Shown: positions 20,720 to 32,713, counted from the stretch's first letter. The stretch: DNA of 64,000 nucleotides from Gordonia hankookensis (GCF_014673215.1 NZ_JACWMS010000001.1:1-64000); one strand, 5' to 3'. Notes: generated by a model from the sequence alone, not told the origin. Program-made: numbers and translations.

Positions 20720-21076
20720 ATGACATCACCCGACGACGCGTCCAGCGCCGACCAGCACCACCGCGCCGGTTCCTCGCCGGACGATCCGGAAGCGTCGGCC
20801 ACGTCCGCCGACGTCGTCGACGCGGAAATCGTCTCCCCCACCGGAACACCGGTCCCGTTCCCGCCCCTACCCGATCCCGACTACACCGACCAGGGCGTAC
20901 CGACCTTCGACTTCGTCCGCGACAAGATCGAGAACCGGGTCACCACGGCGATCGGCTCCGAGGAGCTCGCAGAGGCCTCACCCGAGGGGCAACAGGTCGA
21001 CGAGATGATGCGCAAGCGCGACGAGGCCGCCAAGAAGAAGCTCGACGAGATCCGCAAGTCGATGGGCAAGGGCTGA
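20720..21076 (+). CDS. Conserved actinobacterial hypothetical protein
   Basis: 118 residues. The first 60 are acidic, proline-rich and probably disordered. Residues about 65-118 hold a conserved-looking helical part (VPTFDFVRDKIENRVTTAIGSEELAE, then QVDEMMRKRDEAAKKKLDEIRKSMGKG). The charged C-terminal helix may be a coiled coil. The start at 20720 begins MTSPDDASS; the open frame runs further upstream without a better start. It lies 82 bp after the DUF1844 gene and converges with uvrA (19 bp). A small gene in this slot next to uvrA exists in M. tuberculosis (Rv1638A), but I cannot confirm homology by eye. Confidence 0.7.
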   Translation: MTSPDDASSADQHHRAGSSPDDPEASATSADVVDAEIVSPTGTPVPFPPLPDPDYTDQGVPTFDFVRDKIENRVTTAIGSEELAEASPEGQQVDEMMRKRDEAAKKKLDEIRKSMGKG

Positions 21077-21095
21077 CGCCCCCCTCCGAGCCGAC

Positions 21096-23978
<2,883 letters not shown>

Positions 23979-24076
23979 TTGGAGTCCTCATTCGTTGCTG
24001 ACCCGGCGTTCGCTCGGGTGCTGGTGTGTGAGCCGGCTGGACGCGATCCAGGCCGTGGCCAGACCGCACCGCGCAT

Positions 24077-24099
24077 ACCCTAACGACGACCACCGACAA
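24077..24099 (-). promoter_or_regulatory. RecA-NDp (PafBC-type) DNA-damage promoter of uvrA
   Basis: The minus strand reads TTGTCGGTG (24099-24091), eight bases, then TAGGGT (24082-24077). This matches the published mycobacterial RecA-independent damage promoter consensus TTGTCRGTG-N8-TANNNT at every fixed position. Transcription would begin near 24070, leaving a leader of about 90 bases before the uvrA GTG. In mycobacteria such promoters are activated by PafBC. Confidence 0.88.
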
Positions 24100-24249
24100 G
24101 ATCGGAGGGCTCGGCCGGCCTCCCGTTGCTGGAGAGATCTCGACGAAGGGCATGTTCGATGGTCAGTCGACCAATGCTCCACGATACTCTCGCCGATCGA
24201 CCGGCGATCTCCGTCGCCCGGCCCGTCGCCGTGGCATAACCTGGCGGCC

Positions 24250-24933
24250 ATGAGCCCCCAGGACGTTTCCCTCAACGACACCTACACCGGCGATCTCTCG
24301 GAGTCCCCTCGGCCGCAACGACGGACACTCGGGTCGGCGACGATCGTGAAGATGTCCGTCGGGCCGATGGACAACAACGTCTACGTGATCACCTCCACGA
24401 CGACCGGTGACCAGCTGATCATCGACGCCGCCAACGATGCCGACCGCATCCTCGAGGTGGTCCGGTCGCTGCCGGGCACCCCGACGCTGATCTTCACCAC
24501 ACATCAGCATTTCGACCACTGGCAGGCCCTGACCGAGGTGGCCCGCGAGCTCGGTGTGCCAACGGCTGCCGGGCGCCTGGACGCCCACGAGCTGCCCATC
24601 GCTCCGGATCGGCTGATCGACGACGGCGACACCATCGTGGTGGGCGACCTCACCTTCGACGCGATCCACCTCGTCGGCCACACCCCCGGCTCGATCGCGC
24701 TCGCGTACACCGACGACGACGGCGTGCACATCTTCACCGGCGACTGTCTCTTCCCGGGCGGCGTCGGCAAGACCTGGGAGCCCGGCCACTTCGACACCTT
24801 GATCGACGATGTGTCCGCGAAGGTCTTCGATCGCTACCCGGATTCGACCGTCGTCTATCCCGGACACGGCAAGGACACCACACTGGGCGCCGAGCGCCCG
24901 TCGCTGCCCGAATGGCGCCGGCGCGGCTGGTGA
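24250..24933 (+). CDS. MBL-fold metallo-hydrolase (glyoxalase II-like)
   Basis: 227-residue metallo-beta-lactamase-fold hydrolase. Metal ligands are visible: HQHFDH (85-90, the HxHxDH motif), GHTPGS near 141, the bridging aspartate in FTGDCLFPGG, and YPGHGKD near the end. It resembles the hydroxyacylglutathione/thioester hydrolase branch. The substrate is unknown; in Mycobacteriales mycothiol derivatives are a plausible guess. It corresponds to the position of Rv1637c, divergent from uvrA, so the 271-bp spacer serves both promoters. Confidence 0.9.
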   Translation: MSPQDVSLNDTYTGDLSESPRPQRRTLGSATIVKMSVGPMDNNVYVITSTTTGDQLIIDAANDADRILEVVRSLPGTPTLIFTTHQHFDHWQALTEVARELGVPTAAGRLDAHELPIAPDRLIDDGDTIVVGDLTFDAIHLVGHTPGSIALAYTDDDGVHIFTGDCLFPGGVGKTWEPGHFDTLIDDVSAKVFDRYPDSTVVYPGHGKDTTLGAERPSLPEWRRRGW

Positions 24934-25063
24934 CCGAGCGGCGCGCGGATACCGCCGGGCGCCTGCGTGCCTGCGATCGTTGTCCGAGCCCGGTAGCCTC
25001 GATGAGGTTCACCACTCAAGACGCGGGGGTGGACATCCGAGCTCTGTCACGAGGAGGCCGTCA

Positions 25064-26194
25064 ATGTTGATCCGCCGAATTGCCCGACCCATGCTGGCCA
25101 CCGTGTTCGTTGCCTCCGGCATCGACGCGCTACGCAATCCTCAGCCCAGGGCCGACATGTCGCGCGATCTCGTCGACAAATCGGTTCAGGCCCTCCCGAA
25201 CAGCGTCACCGACAACGTCCCGACCGAGCCGGAGATCCTCGTGCGCGTCAACGGCGCGATCCAGATCGGCGGAGGAGTTCTGCTGGCGACGGGCAAGTTC
25301 CCGCGGATCGCCGCGTTGGGTCTGGCCGGTTCACTGGTCCCAACAACGCTGGCCGGACACGCCTTCTGGGAGGAGACCGACCCCGACGTCCGCGCTCGGC
25401 AGCGCACCCAGTTCTACAAGAACGTGAGCCTGCTCGGCGGACTGCTGATCGCAGCCGTCGACACCGAGGGCAAGCCCTCACTCGCGTGGCGAGGTCGCCG
25501 GAAGGCCGGTGAGGCGAGCCAGGCGATCACCGCTGCGCTGCCGATCGGTGTCGCAGCATCGGAATCGACCTGGGGCACGCTCCGTGAACGCTCCGCGGAG
25601 GGCGCCCACGTGCTCGGCGAGCGCTCCGCCGAGGCCGCCGAGGTCATCAAACATCGCGCGCCCGAGATCGCCGAGGCGGCTCGTGACCGTTCTGTCGAGG
25701 CCGCCGAGATCATCAAGCACCGTGCGCCCGAGATCGCCGAGGCGGCTCGTGACCGTTCTGTCGAGGCCGCCGAGATCATCAAGCACCGTGCGCCCGAGAT
25801 CGCCGAGGCGGCTCGTGACCGTTCTGTCGAGGCCGCCGAGATCATCCGGCAGCGTGCACCAGAGCTCGCCGGCGAAGCCCAGAAGCGCTCCGCGGACTTC
25901 GCCGAGGTTGCCCAGAAGCGTTCGGACAAGGCCGCGAAGGTCGCACAGAAGCGCTCCGAGAAAACCGCCAAGAAGCTGCAGAAGCGTGCCGACAAGGCCG
26001 CCGAGCGCATCATCGACCGTGCACCCGAGTTGGCCGAGGCCATTCGCGAGAAGTCCTCCGACGCCGCACAGGCCGTCAAGAGCCGTGCACCCGGGCTCGC
26101 GGATCAGGCCTCCGCACTGGCGACCACGGCGAAGGACAAGGCAAGCGAAGGCGCAGACGAGGGCCGGCGGCGCTGGCGAGAGGCCCGCTCATAG
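25064..26194 (+). CDS. DoxX-family membrane protein with a long 11-residue-repeat C-terminal tail
   Basis: 376 residues. Residues 1-150 are a DoxX-like four-helix membrane domain (LIRRIARPMLATVFVASGIDALRNP, then VNGAIQIGGGVLLATGKFPRIAALGLAGSLVPTT). Residues from about 175 onward are unlike ordinary DoxX: an uninterrupted series of about 17 eleven-residue units, mostly starting R-S or R-A-P with E, A and I/V at fixed places, predicting a continuous amphipathic helix. Eleven-mers of this type occur in apolipoproteins, LEA proteins and lipid-droplet coat proteins. GAGGAGG lies 7-13 bases before the ATG. The gene overlaps the next one at its stop. The membrane domain is recognised with good confidence; the tail function is open. 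Confidence 0.85.
   Translation: MLIRRIARPMLATVFVASGIDALRNPQPRADMSRDLVDKSVQALPNSVTDNVPTEPEILVRVNGAIQIGGGVLLATGKFPRIAALGLAGSLVPTTLAGHAFWEETDPDVRARQRTQFYKNVSLLGGLLIAAVDTEGKPSLAWRGRRKAGEASQAITAALPIGVAASESTWGTLRERSAEGAHVLGERSAEAAEVIKHRAPEIAEAARDRSVEAAEIIKHRAPEIAEAARDRSVEAAEIIKHRAPEIAEAARDRSVEAAEIIRQRAPELAGEAQKRSADFAEVAQKRSDKAAKVAQKRSEKTAKKLQKRADKAAERIIDRAPELAEAIREKSSDAAQAVKSRAPGLADQASALATTAKDKASEGADEGRRRWREARS
25622..25885 (+). repeat. 66-bp tandem DNA repeat inside the DoxX-type gene
   Basis: Four consecutive 66-bp units (25622, 25688, 25754, 25820). The second and third units are identical; the first differs by several bases and the fourth diverges in its second half. Each encodes two 11-residue helical units (RSVEAAEIIKH and RAPEIAEAARD). 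Identity at DNA level indicates recent duplication, so the tail length may differ among strains. Confidence 0.95.
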
Positions 26195-26919
26195 ACCCGC
26201 TTCCCGACCCCCGCCACCCGAGCGGGCCGAGCACCGACACCAGGACGGCATTCCCCGCCCATGGTTATCCGTGGGCGACGCCCGACGACGTCGACGATGA
26301 ACTCCTCGAGCCGGATTCGCTCGCCGGCCGTGAACTCGTCGTCGCCGTCGGGTCCAACGCGTCACCCGTCGTGCTACGCACGAAACTCGCCGCGCTGATC
26401 CGCGACGTGAACCCGCCAATGGTCCGCCTGACTGTTTCCGATCTCGCCGTCGGGCACTCCGCGCACGTCTCCGCACACGGATACATCCCCGCGGCGCCGT
26501 ATTTCTCCCCCGGGGCACAGTTGCACACCGTCGGCGCATGGCTCACCGACGACGAGACCACTGTCCTCGACCACACCGAACCGAATTACGATCGTATGAT
26601 GCTTTCCACCGCCGACCACCCGGTCGTTGCGGCAACCGTTGTCCCAAAGACGTTCTCGCTCTACGTGTCCCGGCACGGCGTTCTCGGTGACCCTCGGACC
26701 GCGAGTCCTCTTCCGCTGGGCTCGCAGGGCGACGTCGTCGAATGGCTCGGCGCCCGCCTGGCACATCCGGCATTGGGCGGACCCACAGACGCCGTGTGCC
26801 GCCGGCTGGCAGAGCCTGCGGTCGGCGCGCGGATCACCACCTCGTTCCGGTCGGCGGACCTGGCCCGCGACGCCGGATTGGCGTCGACCCGATCTCGCGA
26901 AGGCATGGCCCGACGGTGA
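26191..26919 (+). CDS. Gamma-glutamylcyclotransferase-like hypothetical protein lacking a canonical start codon
   Basis: The frame from 26191 encodes about 242 residues. It includes PAHGYPWATPDDVDDELLEPDSLAGRELVVAVGSNASP, then LAVGHSAHVSAHGYIPAAPY and TEPNYDRM. The VGSNASP glycine loop and the later TExNYD glutamate resemble the cyclotransferase (GGCT-like) fold, but I am not certain of the family. No ATG, GTG or TTG precedes the VGSN motif in frame; the first is a GTG at 26371, after it. An ATA at 26191 overlaps the upstream TAG stop (ATAG) with GAGAGG nearby, mirroring an ATGA coupling. Either a rare start is used, or the start codon is lost, or there is a sequence error. It overlaps the HelD gene by 4 bp. 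Confidence 0.65.
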   Translation: MDPLPDPRHPSGPSTDTRTAFPAHGYPWATPDDVDDELLEPDSLAGRELVVAVGSNASPVVLRTKLAALIRDVNPPMVRLTVSDLAVGHSAHVSAHGYIPAAPYFSPGAQLHTVGAWLTDDETTVLDHTEPNYDRMMLSTADHPVVAATVVPKTFSLYVSRHGVLGDPRTASPLPLGSQGDVVEWLGARLAHPALGGPTDAVCRRLAEPAVGARITTSFRSADLARDAGLASTRSREGMARR

Positions 26920-29234
26920 GTTCGACAGACACGGAACACCCTGAGACCGACGTGGACTCGCGGATCACCGAAGAACAGGCCCACCTCGACCAGGTCTATG
27001 GGCGACTCGATCGGATGCGCGCCAACACGCAGCGACGCCTCTCCTCGACGTTGCGCGAGAAGGGCGGTACTCCGCAGGCGCGCTCCGAACGCGAGTCGTA
27101 CGAACGGCTCTACACCGACGATCTCGCCAAGTTCGATGCCGCCGAACACAATCTGTACTTCGGCAGACTCGATCTCGACGACGGTGAGATCCGCCGGATC
27201 GGCCGGATCGGCGTGCTCGACGACGACGACACGGACACCACGCTGCTTCTCGATTGGCGCGCCCCCCTGTCACGTCCGTTCTACCTGGCCACGCCCGCCG
27301 CACCGGAGGACGTCGACCGACGCCGGCATGTCCGGACCCGGAGCAGGCGGGTGCGGGCGGTCAACGACGAGTACCTGACTCTCGGCGACGCCTCGCCCGA
27401 CGACGTCGGGCACGGGGACGTGGTCAACGAGACCGCTCTGGTCGCCGCGCTGAACGCCGCGCGCACCGGCGAGATGACCGACATCGTCGAGACGATTCAG
27501 CGCGAGCAGGATCTGATCATCCGGTCCCCACATCGCGGGGTCACCGTGATCCAGGGTGGACCCGGTACCGGGAAGACGGCCGTGGCTCTGCACCGGGCCG
27601 CATACCTGCTGTACACTCACCGGGACATCTTGTCGCGCAGTGGCATTCTGATCATCGGCCCCAACGACGACTTCCTGACCTACATCGGCCAGGTTCTCCC
27701 GTCACTCGGTGAGTCGGGCGTGCTGCTGTCCACCATCGGCGATCTCTATCCCGGCGTCCACGCGACAGCGACCGAGACCCGCCACGCCGCAGCCGTGAAG
27801 GGCGACCCCCGCATGGTGGATCTGCTGAAACGTGCCGTGCGTGCCCGGCAGTCGCTGCCACCCAAGCCTGTTCCGGTGGACTTCGACACCTATCAGGTGA
27901 TGATCGACTCCCCACTGATCAAGGCGGCCCGAGCAAAGGCACGGAGTTCGCGGCGCGCACACAATCTTGCGCAACCGGTCTTCCTCCGCGCCGCGCTGGA
28001 CGGATTGGCCCAGGCCCATGCGCGCGCGATCGGCTCGAGTCTGCTCGATGGGTCCCAGTTGCTCAGCGGTGCCGACATCGCCGACATCCGCGACGAGATG
28101 GGCCAGGATCCCGAGATCCGGAGAGCACTCCTACGCTATTGGCCGTCGTTGACGCCGCAAGCGATGTTGCGCGAACTCCTCGCCGACCCCGCCGCGATAC
28201 GGAAGGCATCACCCGGCTGGTCCGACGAGGATCGCAATGCTCTGCATCGCAGGTCCCCCCGGCCGCGGACCGACGGCGGTGATCTCACCCCCGCAGATGT
28301 GCCACTGCTCGACGAACTCGCGGAGTTGATCGGCTACGGCACCGACGATGCCGAGCGGGCCGAACGTGAACGCTGGCGCCGTCAGCTCGCCGACGCCCAG
28401 GACGCACTGGACATCCTCACCGGCTCCGCGCCGCAGGATCTCGAGGACGAGCTCGATCCGGAGATCCTGATGGCCTATGACCTGATCGATGCCGAGCAGC
28501 TGGCCGCCCGCCAGACCGAGACGCAGCGGCTGACGACCGCCGAACGCGCGCACGGTGACCGGAATTGGGCCTTCGGGCATGTCATCGTGGACGAGGCACA
28601 GGAGTTGTCGGCGATGGCGTGGCGAATGGTGATGCGCCGCATACCGAACCGGCGGATGACGATCATCGGTGACACCGCCCAGACCGGAGATCTGGCCGGC
28701 ACGCGGTCGTGGGGTGATGTGCTGTCACCGTATGTCGCGGACCGCTGGCATCTGCGTGAACTGACCGTCAACTACCGGACACCGGCAGAGATCATGACCT
28801 ATGCGACACGCATGCTCGCGCAGATCAGTCCGACGCAGTCCCCGCCGACATCGCTGCGGAGCAACGGGATCGAACCGGTCGCGATCCACACCGACGTCGC
28901 CAAGCGTGCACAGATCGCCGTCGAGGCGGCGAGGCGTCCCGAACTCGCCGGTGTCACCGCGGTGATCGTGCCCGCGCGGCTCCACGACGAAGTGGTGGCC
29001 GAGACGAGCGACATCGATTCGCCACCACGAGTTCTCACCGTGGGCGCATGCAAGGGCCTCGAGTTCGACAACATCGTCGTGGTCGAACCCTCGGCGATCA
29101 TCGCCGATTCCCCACGCGGCTACTCGGATCTCTATGTGGCACTGACCCGGGCGACGCAGCGGCTGACAGTGGTCCACGCCACCGATCTACCCGCGGAGCT
29201 ACGCGACGTGACGAACGCCCCCGACACCTGGTGA
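26916..29234 (+). CDS. helD: HelD/HelR-type RNA polymerase recycling ATPase (UvrD-like superfamily 1)
   Basis: 772 residues starting at a GTG that overlaps the previous stop (GTGA). An N-terminal charged helical hairpin (about 15-75: EEQAHLDQVYGRLDRMRANTQRRL) corresponds to the arm that HelD inserts into the secondary channel of RNA polymerase. Walker A GGPGTGKT is at 214-221, with the HelD-typical sequel AVALHRAAYLLYTHR. Walker B is VDEAQELS near 555, and SF1 motifs IIGDTAQTGD and YRTPAEI follow. HelD removes stalled polymerase from DNA; the HelR branch confers rifamycin tolerance. I did not find the rifamycin-associated element upstream, so drug induction is not implied. A terminator hairpin enfolds the stop codon. 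Confidence 0.88.
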   Translation: MSSTDTEHPETDVDSRITEEQAHLDQVYGRLDRMRANTQRRLSSTLREKGGTPQARSERESYERLYTDDLAKFDAAEHNLYFGRLDLDDGEIRRIGRIGVLDDDDTDTTLLLDWRAPLSRPFYLATPAAPEDVDRRRHVRTRSRRVRAVNDEYLTLGDASPDDVGHGDVVNETALVAALNAARTGEMTDIVETIQREQDLIIRSPHRGVTVIQGGPGTGKTAVALHRAAYLLYTHRDILSRSGILIIGPNDDFLTYIGQVLPSLGESGVLLSTIGDLYPGVHATATETRHAAAVKGDPRMVDLLKRAVRARQSLPPKPVPVDFDTYQVMIDSPLIKAARAKARSSRRAHNLAQPVFLRAALDGLAQAHARAIGSSLLDGSQLLSGADIADIRDEMGQDPEIRRALLRYWPSLTPQAMLRELLADPAAIRKASPGWSDEDRNALHRRSPRPRTDGGDLTPADVPLLDELAELIGYGTDDAERAERERWRRQLADAQDALDILTGSAPQDLEDELDPEILMAYDLIDAEQLAARQTETQRLTTAERAHGDRNWAFGHVIVDEAQELSAMAWRMVMRRIPNRRMTIIGDTAQTGDLAGTRSWGDVLSPYVADRWHLRELTVNYRTPAEIMTYATRMLAQISPTQSPPTSLRSNGIEPVAIHTDVAKRAQIAVEAARRPELAGVTAVIVPARLHDEVVAETSDIDSPPRVLTVGACKGLEFDNIVVVEPSAIIADSPRGYSDLYVALTRATQRLTVVHATDLPAELRDVTNAPDTW

Positions 29235-29252
29235 CGGTGTCGAGGGCGTTCG
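29212..29252 (+). terminator. Hairpin spanning the helD stop codon
   Basis: CGAACGCCC (29212-29220) pairs with GGGCGTTCG (29244-29252) and CGACACC (29222-29228) with GGTGTCG (29236-29242), separated by one mismatch. The loop contains the TGA stop. Convergent uspA ends 26 bp further on, so the hairpin may serve both strands. No strong T-tract follows. Confidence 0.7.
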
Positions 29253-29277
29253 GTTGTCGGTGATCGCGCGGTAATCG

Positions 29278-29721
29278 CTACGTCGTGTGCACGATCAGCA
29301 CGTCGCAGGCGGACTTTCGTGCGACATCGGCCGGAACCGAGCCGAGCAGCCGCCCGGCGATCGAGTTCAAGCCGCGGTTTCCGACGACCAGCAGATCCGC
29401 GTTGACGTCGGCGACCAGCTGCAGCAAAGCGTCGACCGGCGCTCCCTTGACCGAACGGGAGTCGATGTTGCCTGCGCCCGCGATGGTCGCACGCTCCTTG
29501 GCCGTGCGCAGGATCTCTTCGGTCGGCGACGATCCGGTGATCTGGTACGCCTCGTCCTTCAGGACATCGGCCGCGCCGCCCGCTCCACGATCGTTCGGAA
29601 AGTAGGCGCACGCGATGACCAGCGACGCCGACTCACCTGCCAGCGCCCCCGCACGATCGACAGCCCTCAACGACGACTCAGAGCCATCGGTGCCCACGAC
29701 GACCGTCTTGTATGCGCTCAT
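29278..29721 (-). CDS. Universal stress protein (UspA family)
   Basis: 147-residue single-domain USP. It begins MSAYKTVVVGTDGSESSLRAVDRA and ends with the ATP-binding signature VVGNRGLNSIAGRLLGSVPADV (G2xG9xGS pattern), so it probably binds ATP. The ATG at 29721 is favoured over an upstream GTG because GGAGG sits 5 bases before it. Many such proteins in Mycobacteriales respond to hypoxia or dormancy; nothing in the short upstream region proves that here. Confidence 0.93.
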   Translation of the reverse strand: MSAYKTVVVGTDGSESSLRAVDRAGALAGESASLVIACAYFPNDRGAGGAADVLKDEAYQITGSSPTEEILRTAKERATIAGAGNIDSRSVKGAPVDALLQLVADVNADLLVVGNRGLNSIAGRLLGSVPADVARKSACDVLIVHTT

Positions 29722-29889
29722 CCCAACCTCCACGAGTCAGTCTGCCCCGCAGTCACGAGGCAGGTGTCATCCCCACACTGTAGAACCCCTGACCCGGCAG
29801 AGTAGTTGGCGGCGTGCCGGTTTGTCCGCACTTCGTGGTTATCCGCACATTCCGAACAACGGTGGGATCCACCACCCACGGTCGGCGGG

Positions 29890-32052
29890 TCATTTGATGC
29901 CGGCCGCGTCCATGCCCCGCAGTTCCTTCTTCAGGTCGGCGATCTCGTCGCGAAGCCGGCCCGCGAGTTCGAACTGCAGGTCGCGTGCGGCACTCATCAT
30001 CTGATCGGTGAGCTGGGCGACCAGGTCGGCGAGTTCGGCCCGTGGCATCGATGATGTATCGCGTTTCTCGATGACGCCCGCACTGCCGCCTCTGGCCTTG
30101 GAGACCTCACCCTGGGCCCGACGTCCGCGACTCGCGTTACGACCCGAGCCACCCACCGCAACCGCCTCGTCCTCGGCTTCCCGATAGACCTGGTCGAGGA
30201 TGTCGGCGATCTTCTTGCGCAACGGCTTCGGGTCGATGCCCATCTCCGTGTTGTAGGCGACCTGCTTCTCCCGGCGACGTTCGGTCTCGTCGATCGCGTT
30301 GCGCATCGAATCCGTGATCTTGTCCGCATACATGTGCACCTCACCGGACACGTTGCGCGCCGCACGGCCGATGGTCTGGATCAACGACGTCGTGGATCGC
30401 AGGAAGCCCTCCTTGTCGGCGTCGAGGATGGCGACCAGGGACACCTCCGGGAGGTCGAGGCCCTCGCGGAGCAGGTTGATGCCGACCAGCACGTCGTATT
30501 CGCCGGATCGCAACTGACGAAGGAGTTCGACGCGACGCAGCGTGTCGACCTCCGAATGCAGATAGCGCACCCGGATCCCGAGCTCGAGCAGATAGTCGGT
30601 GAGGTCTTCGGCCATCTTCTTCGTCAGCGTGGTCACCAGGACCCGCTCGTCACGCTCGGTGCGTTCCCGGATCTCGTGGACGAGATCGTCGATCTGTCCC
30701 TTCGTGGGCTTGACCACCACCTCCGGGTCGATCAGACCGGTCGGCCGGATCACCTGTTCCACGAATTCCCCGTTGGCCTGGCCGAGTTCATACGGACCCG
30801 GAGTCGCCGACAGATACACCGTCTGTCCGATCCGGTCGACGAACTCGTCCCACGTGAGTGGCCGGTTGTCGACCGCCGACGGCAACCGGAACCCGTAATC
30901 GACGAGATTCCGCTTGCGCGACATGTCACCTTCGTACATCCCGCCGATCTGCGGCACGGTCACATGGGATTCGTCGATGACCATGAGGAAGTCGTCCGGG
31001 AAGTAGTCGATGAGGGTCGCCGGCGCACTGCCCGCGGAGCGCCCGTCGATATGGCGCGAGTAATTCTCGATACCGGAGCAGAAACCCACCTGTCGCATCA
31101 TCTCCAGGTCGTAGGAGGTACGCATGCGGAGTCGTTGTGCCTCCAGCAGTTTGCCCTTCGACTCGAGCTCGGCCAGCCTGGCCTCGAGCTCCTCCTCGAT
31201 ACCCTTCATCGCCTTCTCCATACGCTCCGGTCCGGCGACATAGTGCGTCGCCGGAAAGATCCGCAGCGAATCGACCTGACGCACAACGTCTCCGGTCAGG
31301 GGATGCAGATAGTAGAGCGACTCCACCTCGTCGCCGAAGAACTCGATGCGCACGGCCAGTTCCTCGTAGGACGGGATGATCTCGACCGTGTCGCCACGCA
31401 CGCGGAAGCTGCCCCGGGTGAAGGCCGTGTCGTTGCGGGTGTACTGCACATCGACGAGGAGCCGCAACAAGGCGTCCCGGTCGATCTCGTCACCGACGGA
31501 CATCTCGACCGACCGGTCCATGTACGACTGTGGCGTGCCCAGACCGTAGATGCACGACACCGACGCCACCACGACCACGTCCCGGCGCGACAGCAGATTG
31601 GAGGTCGCCGAGTGGCGCAAGCGTTCGACGTCGTCGTTGATCGACGAGTCCTTCTCGATGTAGGTGTCGGTCTGCGCGATGTACGCCTCTGGTTGGTAAT
31701 AGTCGTAGTACGAGACGAAGTACTCGACGGCGTTGTTGGGCAGCATCTCGCGCAGCTCGTTCGCGAGCTGGGCGGCCAGCGTCTTGTTCGGCGCCATCAC
31801 CAGGGTCGGACGCTGGACCCGCTCGATGAGCCAGGCGGTGGTGGCCGATTTACCGGTACCGGTGGCACCGAGCAGGACGATGTCCTTCTCACCCGCCGCG
31901 ATCCGTCGTTCGAGGTCATCGATGGCGGCGGGCTGGTCACCGGCCGGTTCGTACTCGCTGACCACCTCGAACCGGCCTTCGGTGCGCTCGATCTCCCCGA
32001 TCGGCCGGAACTCGGAATGCGCGAGGACCGGATGTTCTGCTGCAAAAGCCAT
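29890..32052 (-). CDS. uvrB: Excinuclease ABC subunit B
   Basis: 720-residue helicase-like subunit that verifies damage and loads UvrC. Walker A GATGTGKS, the beta-hairpin [11 protein letters not shown], helicase motifs through QTIGRAARN and the C-terminal UVR/UvrC-contact motif (about 35 residues, [17 protein letters not shown]) are all present. The start at 32052 ([15 protein letters not shown]) is chosen over longer frames. There is no Shine-Dalgarno, and a candidate -10 ends 6 bases before the ATG, so the mRNA is probably leaderless. It is divergent from the DUF402 gene, as in M. tuberculosis (Rv1633/Rv1632c). Confidence 0.97.
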   Translation of the reverse strand: MAFAAEHPVLAHSEFRPIGEIERTEGRFEVVSEYEPAGDQPAAIDDLERRIAAGEKDIVLLGATGTGKSATTAWLIERVQRPTLVMAPNKTLAAQLANELREMLPNNAVEYFVSYYDYYQPEAYIAQTDTYIEKDSSINDDVERLRHSATSNLLSRRDVVVVASVSCIYGLGTPQSYMDRSVEMSVGDEIDRDALLRLLVDVQYTRNDTAFTRGSFRVRGDTVEIIPSYEELAVRIEFFGDEVESLYYLHPLTGDVVRQVDSLRIFPATHYVAGPERMEKAMKGIEEELEARLAELESKGKLLEAQRLRMRTSYDLEMMRQVGFCSGIENYSRHIDGRSAGSAPATLIDYFPDDFLMVIDESHVTVPQIGGMYEGDMSRKRNLVDYGFRLPSAVDNRPLTWDEFVDRIGQTVYLSATPGPYELGQANGEFVEQVIRPTGLIDPEVVVKPTKGQIDDLVHEIRERTERDERVLVTTLTKKMAEDLTDYLLELGIRVRYLHSEVDTLRRVELLRQLRSGEYDVLVGINLLREGLDLPEVSLVAILDADKEGFLRSTTSLIQTIGRAARNVSGEVHMYADKITDSMRNAIDETERRREKQVAYNTEMGIDPKPLRKKIADILDQVYREAEDEAVAVGGSGRNASRGRRAQGEVSKARGGSAGVIEKRDTSSMPRAELADLVAQLTDQMMSAARDLQFELAGRLRDEIADLKKELRGMDAAGIK

Positions 32053-32058
32053 AATGCC

Positions 32059-32081
32059 AGGGTAAACGCGCGGTACGACAG
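32059..32081 (-). promoter_or_regulatory. Candidate RecA-NDp-type promoter of uvrB
   Basis: The minus strand has CTGTCGTAC (32081-32073), exactly eight bases, and TACCCT (32064-32059). Compared with TTGTCRGTG-N8-TANNNT the core TGTCG and the TANNNT -10 match, while the outer bases do not. The -10 ends 6 bases before the uvrB ATG, so a transcript would start at or next to the A of ATG. Confidence 0.6.
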
Positions 32082-32128
32082 TTGTGTTCCGTCGGCGGCG
32101 TCGGCATCGGCGACATAGGGTGACGGCC

Positions 32129-32662
32129 ATGACGGGAGCACCGCATCCGCCCAAGCGGGAAGTCTTCGACGTGCCGGCGATGACCAACACCGACAACAAG
32201 GGGTTCGTCCGGCCGGTCGAACGGTATGAGGTCACCGATCACGGCCTCTACATGTCCCGGCCGGCCGATCACCCCCGGTTCTTCCATCTCGAGTCATGGC
32301 TGCTGCCCGACCTCGGGCTGCGGGCGAACATCTTCCACTTCGCCGCAGGTCATCGGGATGGCCAGCGCCTGTACCTCGATGTCGGGCGGTTCGGTTGGCC
32401 CGACCACGACGGTCGCTGGCACGCTGAGGACTGGTATCTCGATCTCGTCGACGTGCCCGGGCACCCTCTCGCACTCGTCGACGTCGATGAGCTGTTCGAG
32501 GCCCACACCGCGGGATTGCTGGGGACGGCGGAGTGCGAGGAGGCGGTCGCGATCGCGACCCGAGCGCTCATCGGTGCCGCCGAACACGGGCATGACGTAC
32601 AGGCCTGGCTGGATGCAGCCGTCGGTGCGCGGGTGTTCTTCCACGATCACCGTGCGAGCTGA
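32129..32662 (+). CDS. DUF402 domain protein
   Basis: 177-residue protein of the DUF402 (FomD/Ntdp-like) family. Core features are [39 protein letters not shown] in the N-terminal half, then a WYLDLVDV strand preceding an acidic patch ([12 protein letters not shown]) typical of the metal-binding site. Characterised relatives are nucleoside di-/triphosphate phosphatases; this member is untested. It corresponds in place to Rv1632c, divergent from uvrB. Confidence 0.85.
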   Translation: MTGAPHPPKREVFDVPAMTNTDNKGFVRPVERYEVTDHGLYMSRPADHPRFFHLESWLLPDLGLRANIFHFAAGHRDGQRLYLDVGRFGWPDHDGRWHAEDWYLDLVDVPGHPLALVDVDELFEAHTAGLLGTAECEEAVAIATRALIGAAEHGHDVQAWLDAAVGARVFFHDHRAS

Positions 32663-32713
32663 CGAATCGGTACCCGGTGGACACCGGCAGGATCGGTGAC
32701 GTCGGGACGAGTT

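Noticed and set aside
26194..26916. Rifamycin-associated element upstream of helD
   Set aside because: The known inverted repeat with CTTGC/GCAAG cores was not found in this stretch.
30334..32118. 594-residue plus-strand open frame
   Set aside because: Antisense to uvrB, no recognisable domain, no ribosome site.
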